Notes: generated by a model from the letters alone, not told the origin. 64,000 nucleotides of DNA from Streptomyces sp. NBC_01275 (GCF_026340655.1 NZ_JAPEOZ010000001.1:7626001-7690000), one strand, 5' to 3'. Shown: positions 44,301 to 59,300, numbered from the stretch's first letter. Program-made: numbers and translations.

Positions 44301-47300
44301 CCGCCGCAGGCGCACCCACCCGCACCGTGACGGAGCCGCACACCTACAGCGACGGCGCCCCGGGCCCCTCCGGCTCGCGCGCGATGAACCGGATCCTGGC
44401 CGGAGCCACCCCCGTCACCCCGGCCCCGGCCCCCGCCGGCCCCCTCTCCCCCGCCCTCGCCGCCGCTTCCGCCGCCGAGCTGAAGGTGCTGTCCGACCTC
44501 CAGGCCCCGTACCCCGGGCCCGGGATGGACCTGGACACCTTGGCCCGTTCCCTCCTGCACCTGACCACGACCACCCCCGTGAACGATGCCATCCGGGCGG
44601 AGCTGTTCGCGCTGGTACGGGACGCCGTGGAGCAGGGCCGGGCGACCAGCCTCGTCGCGCTGGCCGTCCACCACTTCCGTACTACCGGAAGCGCCACCAC
44701 CGACCGGCCGATCTCCCTCGACGGCGCCGAGCAGCCGGGCCGCAACTGGACGGACCTGCCCGACGTCGACCTCGACATCACCCAGGTGGTGAACCGGCCG
44801 ACGGGGCAGCCCCCCGTGGAGAAGAAAGCCCCGTGGAAGAAGACCCCCCTGACCCTGCTGGGAACCGTGGGCGGGCCGACCGGGGTCAGGGTGCCGTGGC
44901 CCGGCGGGGGACATCGATGGATGGGGCTCTCGGAGGTCGCCGAGTACCTCGCCGTGCTGGCGGAGGGGCTGCCCCCCGACGTGGACATCCTGCTGGCCTG
45001 GCCAGGTGCCGGGGACCTCGGTCTCCTCCTGCCGCGTCTGGTGGCACGCCTTACCAAGAGGACCGTCTGGGTGAACAGCGGCCCCCTCTCGGTGGAGCCG
45101 CTGCCCGACGCCACCGCCGGGCAGCCCGGCCGCCCCGTCCTGACCGCTCTCAGCGCGCCCGGGCATCCGATCGGCGACTGGTTCCCCGTCCACCCCGACG
45201 AACTGCTCGACCCCGACCCGGACGACGTGCCCGAGCCGTGGGAGGCCAACTGGGCGACCCGCACCATCGTCTCGGAGGACCACCAGCGCCATGGCATGGC
45301 CTCCCTCTCAACGGCCCACAACGACCTGGAGAGCAGATACGACTTTCTGCGCCATCTGCCGGACTTCGTGGCGAGGTACCGGTGGAACCCCGCGACCCGC
45401 GCGCTGACGGGCCCTGCGGGACCTTTGCCGACGGACGTGGACTACTCCGTGTGGGGTCACGGCGGTCCCGGCACAGCCACGGCGGCGCAGACCGACGGCA
45501 GCGATGTCGTCGTACCCATCGCGAACTACGCCCGTGGCCTGCGCCGGCGGCCCAGCGTGCGCAGGCTCAGGGAGATCAGCGCGGCGGAGGTCGCCCAGGG
45601 CAAGCCGCCCCGGAAGATGTTCGTCGGCCTCTGCTACACCGGCGCCGGCACGGACCTGCCCACAACGTGGGAGTGGTCTCAGTACGGCGCCCCCGTTCCG
45701 TTCGTCCTCGACCGGTTGGAGACCGTCTCCGGGAGCCAGGTCGTGGCGAACATCCTGGACCTCAGGATCGACTCCAACGGCAACCGGGCCAGCATGCTGT
45801 CGCGCCTCGACAACGGCGACTACGTCACCGCCGACGCGACCGACGTGCGGGGCCGGCCGGGGGAGCGGCGGACGAGCTGGCCGGAGCCGACGGACGCCGA
45901 ACTCGCCGACCGGGCCCGGATCGCCGGGCTGCACACCGGCCCCGACCCGGTCCAGGACACCGACCTGAACGCCACGCTGCGCCTGGTCCGGGCGCTGCGC
46001 GAGATCTACGGCGACGACGTCGACACCAACGCCGTCTATCCGAGAGCGCTGGCGGCGATCGGTGCCGTGGAGCTGATGCGGCGGGCCGATCTCGAACTGG
46101 CCGCCGCCGCGCCGCACTTCACCATGGAGCTGCTGGAACGGGTGGTACGCGCCAATGTCGGGCTCCGGACGGGGACCGTGCCTTCCGCCCTGACGACGGG
46201 CGACTTCCGGCACGCCCTGGGCCGGGCCCTCGGCACCCGGCAGCGGGCGGCAGCGGCGGCAGCGGCGGCGGGGGTCGCACCGCCGCCGGATATCAAGCTC
46301 TCCGCCTTCGTGCCCCTGCCCCTGGTGATGGACGTCGTGCGGCAGCGCGGCAACCCCGACGAGATCCAGGTCCGGTCGGTGCTGGGCCTGGACCCGAACA
46401 CCGTGCCCGAGCTCACGAGCGTCCACCTCTCGCAGTACTTCTGGACCCAGGTCCGGACCGAGGAGGTGTACGAACGCCAGCCGGACCGGCCCGCCTTCGA
46501 GGCCCGGATCCTGCACCTCGCGCAGCCCGACCCCCAGCACTCCGAAGCCGCACGCTGGGTGGTGGCCAGGGCGCTGGCCACCGGCCGCGACGCGTACAAC
46601 GTCGACGCGCTCGCCGCCGCCCACCTGGAGTCCCTGGGCCTGCTCGGGGCGGACACCCTGATCACCGGCAGTGGCACGGCGGGCGGCCGGAACCACACCG
46701 GGCCGGGCCCGGACGGACAGGACCTCGCCCACCGGGTGGACCTGGACACGTGGCTGGTGCCGTCGGCCCCCGGGTCCGCCGACCGCAAGGCCGTGGACAC
46801 CCCGTGGGGTCCGACGGCGCTGCTGGCCACCGCGGAGGCCCTGGGCAACGGGCGGGTGGGGATCCGGCAGCCCGGCGGACCCCTGTACGACGTGTCCGAG
46901 GACGAGTACGCCGAGATGCTGGCCCGCGACATCGAGATCTTCCGCCGGCCCCTGGACGTGCCGCTGGTGCTGGGGATCTCGGGCGCCGGCCTGCGCAACC
47001 CGGACCTGGCACCCAAGCTGATGGCCGTGCTGGGCCGCGAGATCTGGTTCACGCACGACTCGTTCGACCTGCTCCGTGACCGGCCGAACGGCCCGTCCCG
47101 GATCGACACGACGCCCATGACCGCCTCGACCTGGACCCGACTGGACCCGAAGGTCGGGCAGAATCCCTCCAGCACCGTCCATCCCTACACCTTGTCGGCG
47201 CCGGCCGAAGGCCCGGCGAAGGGCCCGGCGAAGGGCCCGGCCACGAGCGCGGCCGAAACCCCGGCCGTAGACCCGGCCGTGGGCACCGCCCGCCCGAACA

Positions 47301-50300
47301 CCCTGCCCCTGATCCTGGCCCGGGCGACCCGGGCCGACGCCGCAACCCCCGCACCCCCCGCACCGTCCGGACCCGTGACGTCCAGACCCGTGACCTTCGC
47401 CCCGCCCCGGGGCTCCCGGCGCCGGTCATCCCGCCCCCCGGCACCGGCACCCGCCCCGGCCGCCGACCCCGTACTGGAACTCCTCGCCGTGCTCTGGGCC
47501 CAGGAGGCGGTGCGCGGCCGGGGCCCCTGGAACCCGGCCGCCCTGGCCGCCGTGGCCCGCCGGGTGCTGCACCTGCCCGCCGACGCCCCCGTGAACGCCG
47601 CCGTGCGGGCGCGGCTGTCCGCCCTCGTACAGAACGCCGTGGCACAGGGCCGGGACAACAACCTCGCCGCGCTGGGCGCCCACCATGTCCGTACCGCCGG
47701 GGCCGGCACCGTCCTGTCGCTCAACAACGGCACCGGGGCCGGCGTGAACTGGAGCAGCATCACCACCGGCGACCTCGACACCCGCATGGTGGCCCGACGG
47801 CAGGCCGACGGCCTGCTGACGGTCGGCCCCGCCCCGTGGACGGGCACGCCCTTGGTGGCGCTGAGCGACGAGGGTGACTCCACCCACGTCAAGGTGCCCT
47901 GGCCCCGCAACGCCCGGCGGAACATGCCGATCGAGGAGGCCATCGAGTACCTCGTCGTCGAGGCGCGAGCGCTGCCCGCCGACGTGGAGATCGTGCTGGC
48001 CTGGCCCAACTCCGGGGACCTGGGCCTGGCGGCGGCCGAGCTGCTGTCCTGGCTCAGCAACCGGACGGTGTGGTCGCACAGCGGTCCGCTCGGTGTGCTG
48101 GCCGACCGGACGACCCGCCGCCGGTTCCTGACCGCGATGGCGCTGACCGACAACCCGATAGGCGACTGGGTCCGCAGCCTGCCGACCGACTACCGCGCCC
48201 CGGACCCGGCGAACCCGCCGCAGTGGTGGGAGCGGCTGTGGCGCACCCGCACCCTCGTTGACACCGACCACGAGCGGCACGGCCGGTCGGCGTTCCATCT
48301 CACCGAGCTCGGTCTCCACCATCGTATGAAGAACTACCGCCTCTTCCGGGAGAACCCGACCCAGGTCCACTACAACCCGGCGACCTCGCAACTGGTGGGC
48401 GGGTCCCAGCCGCTCACATGGGTGGACTACGCCTTCTTCGCACACGGTGCCCCGGGGCTCATCAGCGTCCCCCTGACCGACGGCAGGACCGTCCAGCTCC
48501 CCGGACCGCAGTTCATCGACGGACTCGTCCGGCGGAACAGCGTGATCGCCCTCATCGAGCGGAACGCGGCCGCCGTCGCCATGGGCCTCCCACGGCTCAG
48601 GATGTACTTCGGCGCCTGCTTCGGCAGCGCCGTCTCCGACCTGCCCCACCATTGGACCCAGAGCGCGGCTCCTCCGCCGTTCACCCTCGACCCGCTGTCG
48701 GGCATCTCCAACGCGCAGTACCTGGCGAACAAGTCTGACCTGATCATTGCCAACGGGGGCGACCGGATGTCCGCCGTCCTCAACAGGCCGGGCCAGACCC
48801 TGCTCGCGGGGTTCACCGACGTGCAGGATCGGCACAACAGTGCCCCGGACCTCCATCCATGGCCGACCTGGGAGGAGTTGGACGCCCATGCCCGGACAGC
48901 GGGGCTGCACCGGGACCCGGGGCCGGCCTCCGCCGCCGACCGGGCGGAGACGCTCCGGCTGGAGCGGGCGCTGCGCGAGATCTTCGGGCAGGACACCTAC
49001 CTGAACCCCCAGTACCCGGCCATGCTGGCGGCGATCGGCTCCCTGGAACGGATGCGGCGCGCGGACCTCGTTCTGGCCCCGGTCGCCCCGCACTTCACCA
49101 TGGACCTGCTGGAACACGTCACCAGGGCGCACAAGGCCGCGTCGGGCGCCGCGCCCGGCCCCCTCACGGCGCAGGACGTGCAGGCGATGCTGAACCACGC
49201 GGCGTGGCGGCTCTGGCAGCAGCCGGGCCTGCCCGTCTCCGGGTTCGTGGACATCACGGACGTGATGGCGCTCGCCACGCGGCTGCACCCGCCCGGCTCG
49301 ACCGACGACGACCTGCGCACGGTGCTGAGCCTCGACCCGGCGGACAGGGTGGAGACCCTCCACCGGTCCCAGTACTTCTGGGTCCAGGTCAGGACCGAGG
49401 AGGTGTACGCCGGCCAGCCCGACCGGGGCGCCTTCGAGTCCCGGATGCTGCACCGGCCGCAGCCCACCCCCGACCGGCCGGATCCGACCTGGTCCGCCCG
49501 GGCCTGGACGCTGACGGCCAGGGCCGTGGCCACGGGGCACCACCTGTACGGCGTCCACGCGCTGGCCAGTCACTTCCTCCACTCCATCGGGTTCATGAGC
49601 GCCCGCAGCGGAATCCTCGCCACACCGACGGTGGGGGGCGGGCGGAACTTCGCCGGCACGTCCCTCCCCCACGGGGTCGACGCCACCGTGGTCAAGGTCG
49701 CGCCCGGCACCATGGCCTGGGCCCCGTGGCACATCGCCGGCAGCACCGAACCCGCGCTGGTCGTCACCGGAGAGGCCCTGGGCAACGAGCTGGTGCGGAT
49801 ACGCCTCCCGGGCCGCCCGGCGCTCACGGTGCCCGAGGACGAACTCGTCGAGCTGCTCGCCCGCGACAAGGTCATCTTCGGTAAATCGCTGAAGGCGCCG
49901 CTGGTGCTGGCGATCTCCTGGGTCGGCGTCCTCAACCCGGACCTGCCGGCGAAGGCGTTCGACAGGCTGGGCCGGCCGGTGCTGTTCACCGACCACGAGG
50001 TCGTCTGGGACGGCCGCGGCGGCAAGGGCCCGGCGGTCATCGACGTGACGGCACCCGGCGCCGATGCCTGGCGCAAGCTCGCGCATCCGGACACCCCGGA
50101 GAGCCTGCCGACGAACGCCTCGGCGGCTTCGGACACGGTGTCCGCCGCGCCGGCGGCTCCGGGCACGGTGTCCGCCGCACCGCCGGCTTCGGACACGGTG
50201 GCCGCCGCACCGCCGGCTTCGGGCACGGTGGCCGCCGCACCGGCCTCTCCGGACACGGTGTCGCCCGCACCGTCGGCTCCGGGCACGGTGTCCACCGCAC

Positions 50301-53300
50301 CGCCGCGGTCGACGGTCCACCCGTCCGCCACCGGGCCGGCCAGCGATGCCACGGCTGTCACGGACAGCGGTCCCGCCGACCCCACCGGCCCCGACGCCCT
50401 CGTGCCGGCCGACGCGACCGCCGTACACCCGCAGCCGATGACGCCCCCGACCGCCCCCGGCCCGTTGGACACCGTCGGGCTGCTGAACCTGATCAACCAG
50501 CTGGCCACCATCGCGCGTTGGGCGGGCCCGGACGCGCTGGACTGCCTGCCGCTGCTGCGGTCGCTGCGCAACGCCCTGTTCCCGAAGGGCGTACGCCCCG
50601 CCCGGAGCCTGGACAAGTCCGTCCTGCTCCAGGACCCGGCCGAATCCTCCCTGGCCCCCGGCCAGGCATGGCAGCAGGCCGGCCACTGGGACCGCGTGCT
50701 CGACGTTCTCCGCGCGCAGGACCCCGGCTCCGTCGTGCTGATCCTCGCCCGCCGCCCCGGCGACCAGCAAGGACAGGCCTGGGCCGCCTACCAGCCGCTG
50801 ACCGCCGACGGCCGGGGGAAGGCCGAGCCCGTCTGGATCGAACTCCAGGCGCCCGACGGGCAGTGGCTCACCACCGCGCCCGGCCTGTCGGCGGCGGATG
50901 CCCGGATCGTCGTCCTCGACGCCACCGGCCAGGTCGTCGAGAACCCGCAACCGGCGTTCACCCCGTCCACCTCCACCGCCCACAGCATCCTCGACCTCAA
51001 CCCCTCCGCCCGCCGCGACTACGGGGCCATCGGCAGCCCGCCGGACCCGTCCGACGCGTCCGACCCGAACAGCCTGAGCGGGATCCTGGCCGGGGCGACC
51101 CTCGCCGCAGGCTCGGACCTGGAGTCGGACTCGGACCTGGAGTCGGGCTCGGAGTCGAACTCGGACTCGGACTCGGACTCGGCCGCCGACGATTCGGCCC
51201 CCGGCCTCGACGCCGACGTCCGCACGGTCCTGGACCGGCTCTGGTCTCAGGACCCGGAGCACGGCCAACCCCCCCTGGACGTCGCCGTGGTGGCCCGCCA
51301 GGTGCTCCATCTGCCCGCCGACGCCGAGGTGGACGACGCCGTACGGGCCGAACTGACCACGCTCGTACGGGACGCCGAAACCCAGGGCCGCGCCCACAAC
51401 CTGGCCGCGCTGGGCGCCCACCACTTCCGTACCACCGGAGATGAGACCACCGGCCGCCCGATCACGCTCAACGGGACCGAGGGACCCGGCCGCAACTGGA
51501 CCGACCTGCCCGACCTCGACCTCGACACCACCCGGATCGTGGACCCGCCCGGCGGACCCACCACCCCGCCGACCAAGGCCCCCTGGGACGGAGTCCTCCT
51601 GACCCTGGCCGCCTCCTCGGGCGGCCCGGACCACGTGGACGTGCCCTGGCCCGGCGGCGGACACCGCCCCATGACCATGGCCGAGGTCGCCGAATACCTC
51701 CTCGTCGAACTGGAAAACCGGCCCGACGTCACGGACATCCTGCTCGCCTGGCCCAACTCCGGCGACGGCGGACTCCTCCCCGTACGCCAGGCAGCACACC
51801 GACTCGGCAAGACCCTCTGGGTCAACAGCGGCCCCGTGGCACCACGCCCCGCACCGGCCGACACAGGCACAGACACCACCGCCGGGCAGGCCGCCGGCCG
51901 CCTCGTCCTGACCTCCTACAGCGAACCCGGAAACCTGATCGGCGACTGGTTCCCCGTCCACCCCGACGAACTCCTCGACTCCGAATCCGACTCCGGCTCC
52001 GAATCCGACCCGGACGACGTACCCGAGCCGTGGGAGGCCAGGTGGGCGACCCGCACCATCGTCTCCACCGACCACCGGAGCGGCGGCCGGACGTCCTTCC
52101 CGCCGGACGAGCCCGGCCTGGAGAACAGGTACCACCACTACCGCCATCTGCGGGACTTCAAGGGGACGTTCCACGTCAACCCCGTGACCGGCCACGTGGT
52201 CGGCCGACTGAGCCCCCCGTCGAAGGCCAAGTACTTCTACGACGGTCACGGCAGCGCCGAGGGCATCGACGTGGCGCTGGACGACGGCAGCGTCATCACC
52301 GTGCCCGCGAAGAGCTTTGCCGGGGCCCTGTCACGGCGGCCCAGCGTGCGCTCACTCACCAAGGAGAGCGAAGCACGCGTCGCCCGGGGCGAAACGCCGC
52401 TGGAGATGTCCATCGGACCCTGCCGCGCCGACGCCGCCTCTGACCTGCCCCATGAGGTGGACGGGGACGCCGCTCCCGATCCGTTCGTCCTCGACCGGTT
52501 GGAGACCGTCTCCCCGACCCAGCACGCGGCGAACCGGACCCGTCTGATCATGGACTCCATCGGCGACCGGCCCACCACGACCATGCAGATCGGCAACGAC
52601 TACCTGCACGGCCTGCTGACCGATGTGCGGGGCCGGCCGGGGCGGCGGCAGAAGCGCTGGCCCGAGCCGAAGCCGGCCGAACTCGCACACCGGGCCCGGA
52701 TCGCCAGGCTGCACACCGACCCCGGTCCGGTCTCCCCTGCGAACCGGGACGCCGCGCTGCGCCTGACCCGGGCACTGCGCGACGTCTTCGGGCAGGACAT
52801 CGACAGCAAGACCGGATACAGGACGCTGCTGGCCGAGATCGGTGCCCTGGAGCTGATGCGGCGTGCGGACCTCGACCTGTCCCGGGCCGCCCCGCACTTC
52901 ACCATGGAGCTGCTGGAACGGGTCGTGCGCGCCGACCACCAGGTCCGGACGAACACCGCACCGACCGCCCTGACAACAGCGGACTACCGGCACGCCCTGA
53001 CGCGCGCCCTCGCCACCCAGCGGCAGGCGGCAGCGGACGCGGCGGCGGCAGTGGCGGCGGGACTCGCACCCCCACCGGCTCCGAAGCTCTCCCACTTCGC
53101 GCCCATGCCCCTGGTCATGCAGGTCGCGCGGCAGCTCGGCAGCCCCAGCAACCGCCATGTCCTGTCGGTACTGAGCATGGATCCGAGCGGTGCCCCCGCG
53201 CTGTCGAGCACCCAGCGCTCGAAGTACTTCTGGACCCAGGTCCGGACCCAGGAGGTGTACGAACGTCAGCCGGACGTGCCCGCCTTCGAGGCCCGCATCC

Positions 53301-56300
53301 TGCACCTCGCCCAACCCGACCCCTCCGCATCCGGCCGCGCACGCTGGGCGGTGGCCAAGGCCCTGGCAGCTGGCCGCGACCCGTACAACATCGACGCGAT
53401 CGCCGCCGCCCACCTGGAGTTCGAAGGCCTGCTCCGGGACAGCACCCTGATCACCGGCGAGGGCACGGCGGGCGGCCGGGACCACGCCGGGCCGGACCAG
53501 GCCCGCGAGGTGAATCTGGACAAGTGGCTGGTGCCGTCCACCACCCCCGGATCCCCGGCCCCCACCCTCGTGGACACGCCGTGGGGGTCGGCGCTGCTGG
53601 CCACCGCGGAGGCGCTGGGCAACGGACGGCTGCGGGTCCGGCAGCCGGGCGGGCCCTGGTACGAGGTGTCAGAGGAGGAGTACGTCGAACTGCTGGCCCG
53701 CGACCCCGAGATCTACGGCGAGGAGCTGGACGTTCCCCTGGTGCTGGGCATCCCGGAGCTCGGCCTGCGCAATCCGGCGCTGCCGGGGAAGGTGCTGGCC
53801 GGGCTGGGCCGCCCGGTCGTGTTCACGGACGGGCCGCTCGACCTCACCCGCGACGAGCCGGACGACCCGTACTCCCCGTTCCGGATCGACACCACCTCGG
53901 CGACCGCCGGGGGCTGGCGGGAGCTGCGCCCCGGGACCGGGGCGAACCCGGTCACGACCGTCATCACCCACGGGCCGGCGGGGGCCGGGGCGGGGATCGG
54001 GGCGGTGCGGGTGGCGCCTGCGGCGGGCCTTCACCCCACCCCGCCCCTTCCCGAAACCGGGGCTCCGCCCCAGACCCCGGTACGCCCTTCGGGCGTGCCC
54101 TCAAACGCCGGGCAGGCTGAAAAACGTCCCCCCCGCCCCGGCCCCGTCACGTCCGCCCCCGTCACGTCCGCCCCACCCCACCCCACCCCCGACCCCCTGC
54201 CCGCCGTCCTTCAGAACCTCTGGTCCCAAGACCCGCTCCACGGCCAGGGCCCCCTGGATCCGGACGCCCTGACCAGCCGGGTCCTGCATCTGCCCCCGGA
54301 CGCCGAGGTGACCGACGCGGACCGGGCCGAGCTGATCGCGCTCGTACGGGACGCCATCGCCCAGGGCAGCGCCACCAGCCTCGCCGCGCTGGGCGCCCAC
54401 CACCTCCGTACCGCCAAGCTCCCCGTCCTGTCGCTCAACGGCGGCACCGGCACCGGCCTGAACTGGGGCTCCACCACCAAGGACGTCTCCACCTACCTGG
54501 TGGGGAGTGAGCAGCTCGACGGCACGGTCACGTACGCCCGGGCCCCGTGGACGGTCACGCCGTTGATGGCGCTGGGCGATCGCGGTGACCACAGGAGCGT
54601 CCAGGTGCCCTGGCCCGGCGGCGGCCGGCGGACCGTGCCGATCGAGGACGTCATCGAGTACCTCGTCGTCGAGGCGAAGAAGCTGGCCCCCGGCGTGTCG
54701 CTCGCGGTGGCCTGGCCCCACTCCGGCGACCTGGGCCTGGAATTCGTCGAACTGCTGGCCTGGCGCACGCAGCGGACCGTCTGGTCGTACAGCGGTCTGC
54801 TCGATCAGACGACCGATCCGGTGACCGGCGAACAGTACCTGACCGGGCTGGAGCGGCCCGGCGAGCCGCTGGGCGACTGGGTGCGCAGCCTGCCGACCGA
54901 CTACCGCCCCCCGAACCCCGCCGACCGGCCGGAATGGTGGGAGCCGCTGTGGCGCACCCGCACCCTCGTCGACCCCGCCTACCAGCGGCACGGCCGGACC
55001 GCGTTCCAGCCCACCGAGGACAAGGTCGCCATAAGCCTCAGGCACTTCCGCAACTACAAGAGCATCACGACCAAGATGCACTGGAACCCGGCGACCTGGG
55101 AGTTCGTGGGCGCACCCGAGTGGGCCCCGCACGCCGACTACTACTTCTTCACCCACGGCAGGCCGCACGGGGTCAGGGTGCCGCTGTCCGACGGCAGGGG
55201 CATCCTGGTCCCCGGAAAAAGGTTCATCCCCGTGCTCCTCCGGCGGCGCAGCGTGCGGGACCTCATGGCGCTCAGCCAGGCCGAGACCGCCAGGGGCCTC
55301 CCGCGCCGCAGGCTGTACTACGGGCCCTGCTTCAGCGACGCCGGCTCCAGCCTGCCCACCGGATGGACCGACGCCGCCGCGCCCCCGCCGTTCACCCTCG
55401 ACCCGCTGGAGGACATCCCCGACACACAGGTCCTGGCGAACAGGTCCGGCCTGGTCGTTGCCAACGGCGGCAACCGGACGAACGCCATCGCCACGACAGG
55501 TACGCAGGAGGACATAGCCCTGGCCTTCACCGACGTGCAGGACGCACAGGGCTGGGCACGGGATCGCCACCCGGAGCCGGAAGGGGCGGAGCTGGACGCC
55601 CGGGCCCGGACGGCGGGGCTGCACCAGGACCCCGGGCCGGTCTCCGACACCGACCGGTACGAGACGCTGCGGCTGGTGCGCGCCCTGCGCGAGGTCTTCG
55701 GGGACGACATCGACCTCCACCCCGGCTATCCGGCGCTGCTCGCGCTGGCCGGCCCGCTGGAACTGATGCGGCGGGCGGACCCCGTCCTGTCCCTGGCCGC
55801 CCCGCACTTCACCATGGACCTGCTGTACCGGGTCGCCGAGGTGCACAAGGCCGCATCGGGCGCCGCCCCCGGCCCGCTGACGGCCCAGGACATCGAGACG
55901 GCGCTGAGCGACGCGTCGCGTGCCTGGCACACCCGGGGCTCGACCCTCTCGGCGTTCGTGGTCCTGCCCGAGGTGCTGGCGGTCGCAGGGCGGATGGACC
56001 CGGCCGGTCCGGCGGACGACGACGTCCGTACGGTGCTGGGCCTCGACGCGTCGACCCGGGTGACCAGCGTCCACCGGTCCAAGTACTTCTGGGCGCAGGT
56101 CCAGACCGAGGAGGTGTACGAACGCCAGCCGGACAGGGACGCCTTCGAGGCCCGGATCCTGCACCGCCCGGCCCCCGCGCAACCGGACCCGGCGGGGTCC
56201 GCCGAGGCCCGGACGCTGGTGGCCATGGCCATCGCCACCGGGCACGACGCGGGCGACCTCGACACGCTGGCCGCCTTCTACTTCCAGGACAGCGGGTTCC

Positions 56301-59300
56301 TGGGCGACGGCAGTTTCATCCCCGAAACGGATCAGGCGTCGGGCGGACGGAACTTCACCGGTACGGAGTTCTCCCACGGGGTCGACACGACCATGGTCAG
56401 GACCTCGGCCACCGCCAGGACCCCGGCCCCGTGGAAGAGACGCTCGGGCCCCGTGCCGCTGGTCGTCACCGGGGAGGCCCTGGGCAACGGGCTGCTGCGG
56501 CTGCGCGATCCGGGCGACCCGGGCGGCCCGTCGTACACCGTGTCCGAGAACGAGCTCGTCCGCCTGCTCGCCCGCGACCCCGTGGTGTTCTCCCAGGATC
56601 TGAGCGTGCCGCTGCTGCTGGCGATCTCCGGGGTCGGCCTCCTCAACCCGGACCTGCCCGGCAAGCTGCTCAACGGGTTGGGCCGGCCGGTGGACTACAC
56701 CGACGGCGACGTCACCTGGGACGGCCTCGGCGGCCCGGACCCGGCGGTCATCGACCTGACGGCACCGGGGGCCGGGCCCTGGCACCACCTCAGCCACCCG
56801 AACGCCCTGGTCCCGGCGAGCGCCACGCCGAGCCCGCCGCCGAGCCCCACGCCGGGCACGCGGCCGGGCACGCGGCCCGGCACCCCGGCCGGCGTCCCGA
56901 CGGCTCCGGTCACGTTGTCCGCCGTGACCTCGCGGCCGACGGTGCTGCCGTCCGGCGGTGGGCGGGTGCTGGACACGGTTGGGCTGACGGCGCTGGTCGA
57001 GGGGGTGGTGGCGGCTGGGCGGGCGGGGGTGGCTGGCGGGGCGCCTGCGGCGGGCCTTCACCCCACCCCGCCCCTTCCCGAAAGCCCTCAAACGCCGGGC
57101 AGGCTGACTCTGTCAGCCTCGCCGGCGTTTGAGGCGCGGGGGTCCGGGGGCGGAGCCCCCGGTTTCGGGAAGGGGCGGGTAGGGGAACAGCCCGCCGCAG
57201 GCGCACCCACCCGCACCACCCCCACCCCCGCCCCACCCCTCCGCTGCCTCCCCCTGCTCCGCGCATTCCGCGACGCCCTGTTCCCGCAAGGCGTCCGCCC
57301 CGCCCGGAGCCTGGACGAGTCCGTCCTGCTCCAGGACCCGTCCGAAGCCGGCCTCGCCCCCGGCCCGGGCTGGCAGCCGGCCGGTTCCTGGACCCGCGTG
57401 CTGGACGCCGTACGCGCACAGGGCCCCGGCTCCGTCGCCCTGATCCTCGCCCGCCGCCCCGGCGGCCAGGAAGGACACGGCTGGGCCGCCTACCAGCCGC
57501 TGACCGCCGACGGCCGGGGCAGCGACACGCCCGTCTGGGTCGAACTCCAGGCACCCGACCGACAGCGGCCCTACACCCCGCCCGGCATCTCGGCGGCGGA
57601 CGCCCGGTTCGTGGTCCTCGACGCCACCGGCCGGGTCGTCGAGGAACCACTGCCGCCGTTCACCCAGTCCTCCTCCACCGCCCACAGCGTCATCGACCTC
57701 AACCCGTCCGCCCGCCGGGACTACGGCGCCCTCGGCCTGGAGGCGGAGTCCCGCTACTTCCTGATGATCCCGCATACCCCCGGCACACTGCTGGCCACCA
57801 CCCCCGGCCTCCAGGCGGTCACCGCCACCCGGCTGTTCTTCCAGGGGCCGGACGGCCACTGGTACCAGGACCGGAACCTGGCCCAGTCCCCGGAGCAGCC
57901 GGACCCGCCGCAGGCCGAATACCCCGTCGTGACCTTCGTACCCGATCCGGCGGAGGAGCTTCCCCCCGGGCAGCAGCAGGCCCTGCTGGCGCGGGCGTAC
58001 GCGGCGCTCGCCGAAGCCGACCGGCAGCCCCAGGACTGGACGTTGACGGATATTCTCGCCTCCGCCGGCTGGCAGACCACACCGGCCGCCGAGGGCTTCG
58101 TCATCCTCACGGGCAGCACCGGACCCGTCCCCGGGGCAGCGCCCGAGTACCTGATCAAGACCCACTCCGAGCCGAAGCGGCTGCTGGCCTCCGCCCCCGG
58201 GATCCAGGCGGTCACGGACAACGCCCTCTTCCACCTGGGGGCCGACAACCGCTGGTACGCGGAGCGCCACCGGGCGGTGTCCGAGAACTGGCCGAACCCC
58301 CCGATGACCTTGAGCCCGGTCGTGGAGTTCGTGCTCGACCCGGCGAAAGTGCTGCCCGGTGAGCGGCGGCCCTCCCCCGAGGTCCTGCTGGCCCAACTGG
58401 CGCTCGGTCACGCGGCACTCGCCAGAGCCCACCAGGAGGACCGTCCCTGGTCGGTCGCCGAGATCTTCGCCTCCATCGGCTGGCGGACGGAGCCCGCCGC
58501 CGAAGGGCTCCTGCTGCCGCCGCACGTCACCGGAGCCGAGCACCTGTTGTTCCCGCAGGCCACGCTCGGCGTGCCGACGGTCGGTATGCGAGCACTCCAG
58601 GACTTCGCGATGAAGCGGCTCGTCAATCCCCGGCTCGTCCAGATCATGGGAGCCGGCCGGCTCTTCGGCGCGCGGATGGCCGCCGCCTTCGTACGGGACG
58701 TGACGGGCAACGCGGAGGTGGTCCCGGCCCATGTCCCGTTCCTCTCCGTGTTGGCGGACGTCGACGAGGTCTGGGGATACGGCTGGCTGCTGTTCGGACA
58801 TGCGGGTGCGAGGCCGCTGGCGACGGTCCACGACCACGATCTGCTGAAGAACACGCTCCTCGGCGCGTCCCGGACGTTCCTGACGGGGGATCCCGACCGG
58901 CCCGACCGCCCCGGGGTACTGGAGTCCCTCCGTCCGCGCACCCGCGCGTTCCTCGACCGGGAACACGACCGGATCCGCGGCAACTTCGAGCAGTCCCTGC
59001 GGAACCTCGTCAACGAACACCAACGCATCCTGCACGGGGAGGCCATGGATCTGCGGGGCTTCCTCGACGTGCCCGGCCCCCTGCTGACCGTCGGCGAGTA
59101 CCTCACGGCGGCGCTGCGCGGGCTGGACGCACTGCCCGGACTGCCGGAGATACGCGCGCGGCTGCCCCGGGAGGCGGAGCTGGCGGCCGAGGTCCATCTG
59201 AAGGCCACCGGCATGGAGGGCCACGGCCAGGTGGACACCGACCAGGGGCACCTGGCCGTGGAACTGATGCTGATGGAGATCCGGCAGGCCCTCACCGGGG

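Noticed and set aside
47426..52249. Minus-strand open frame of 1,607 codons
   Set aside because: Shadow of the giant gene; its repetitiveness mirrors the repeats of the plus-strand frame.
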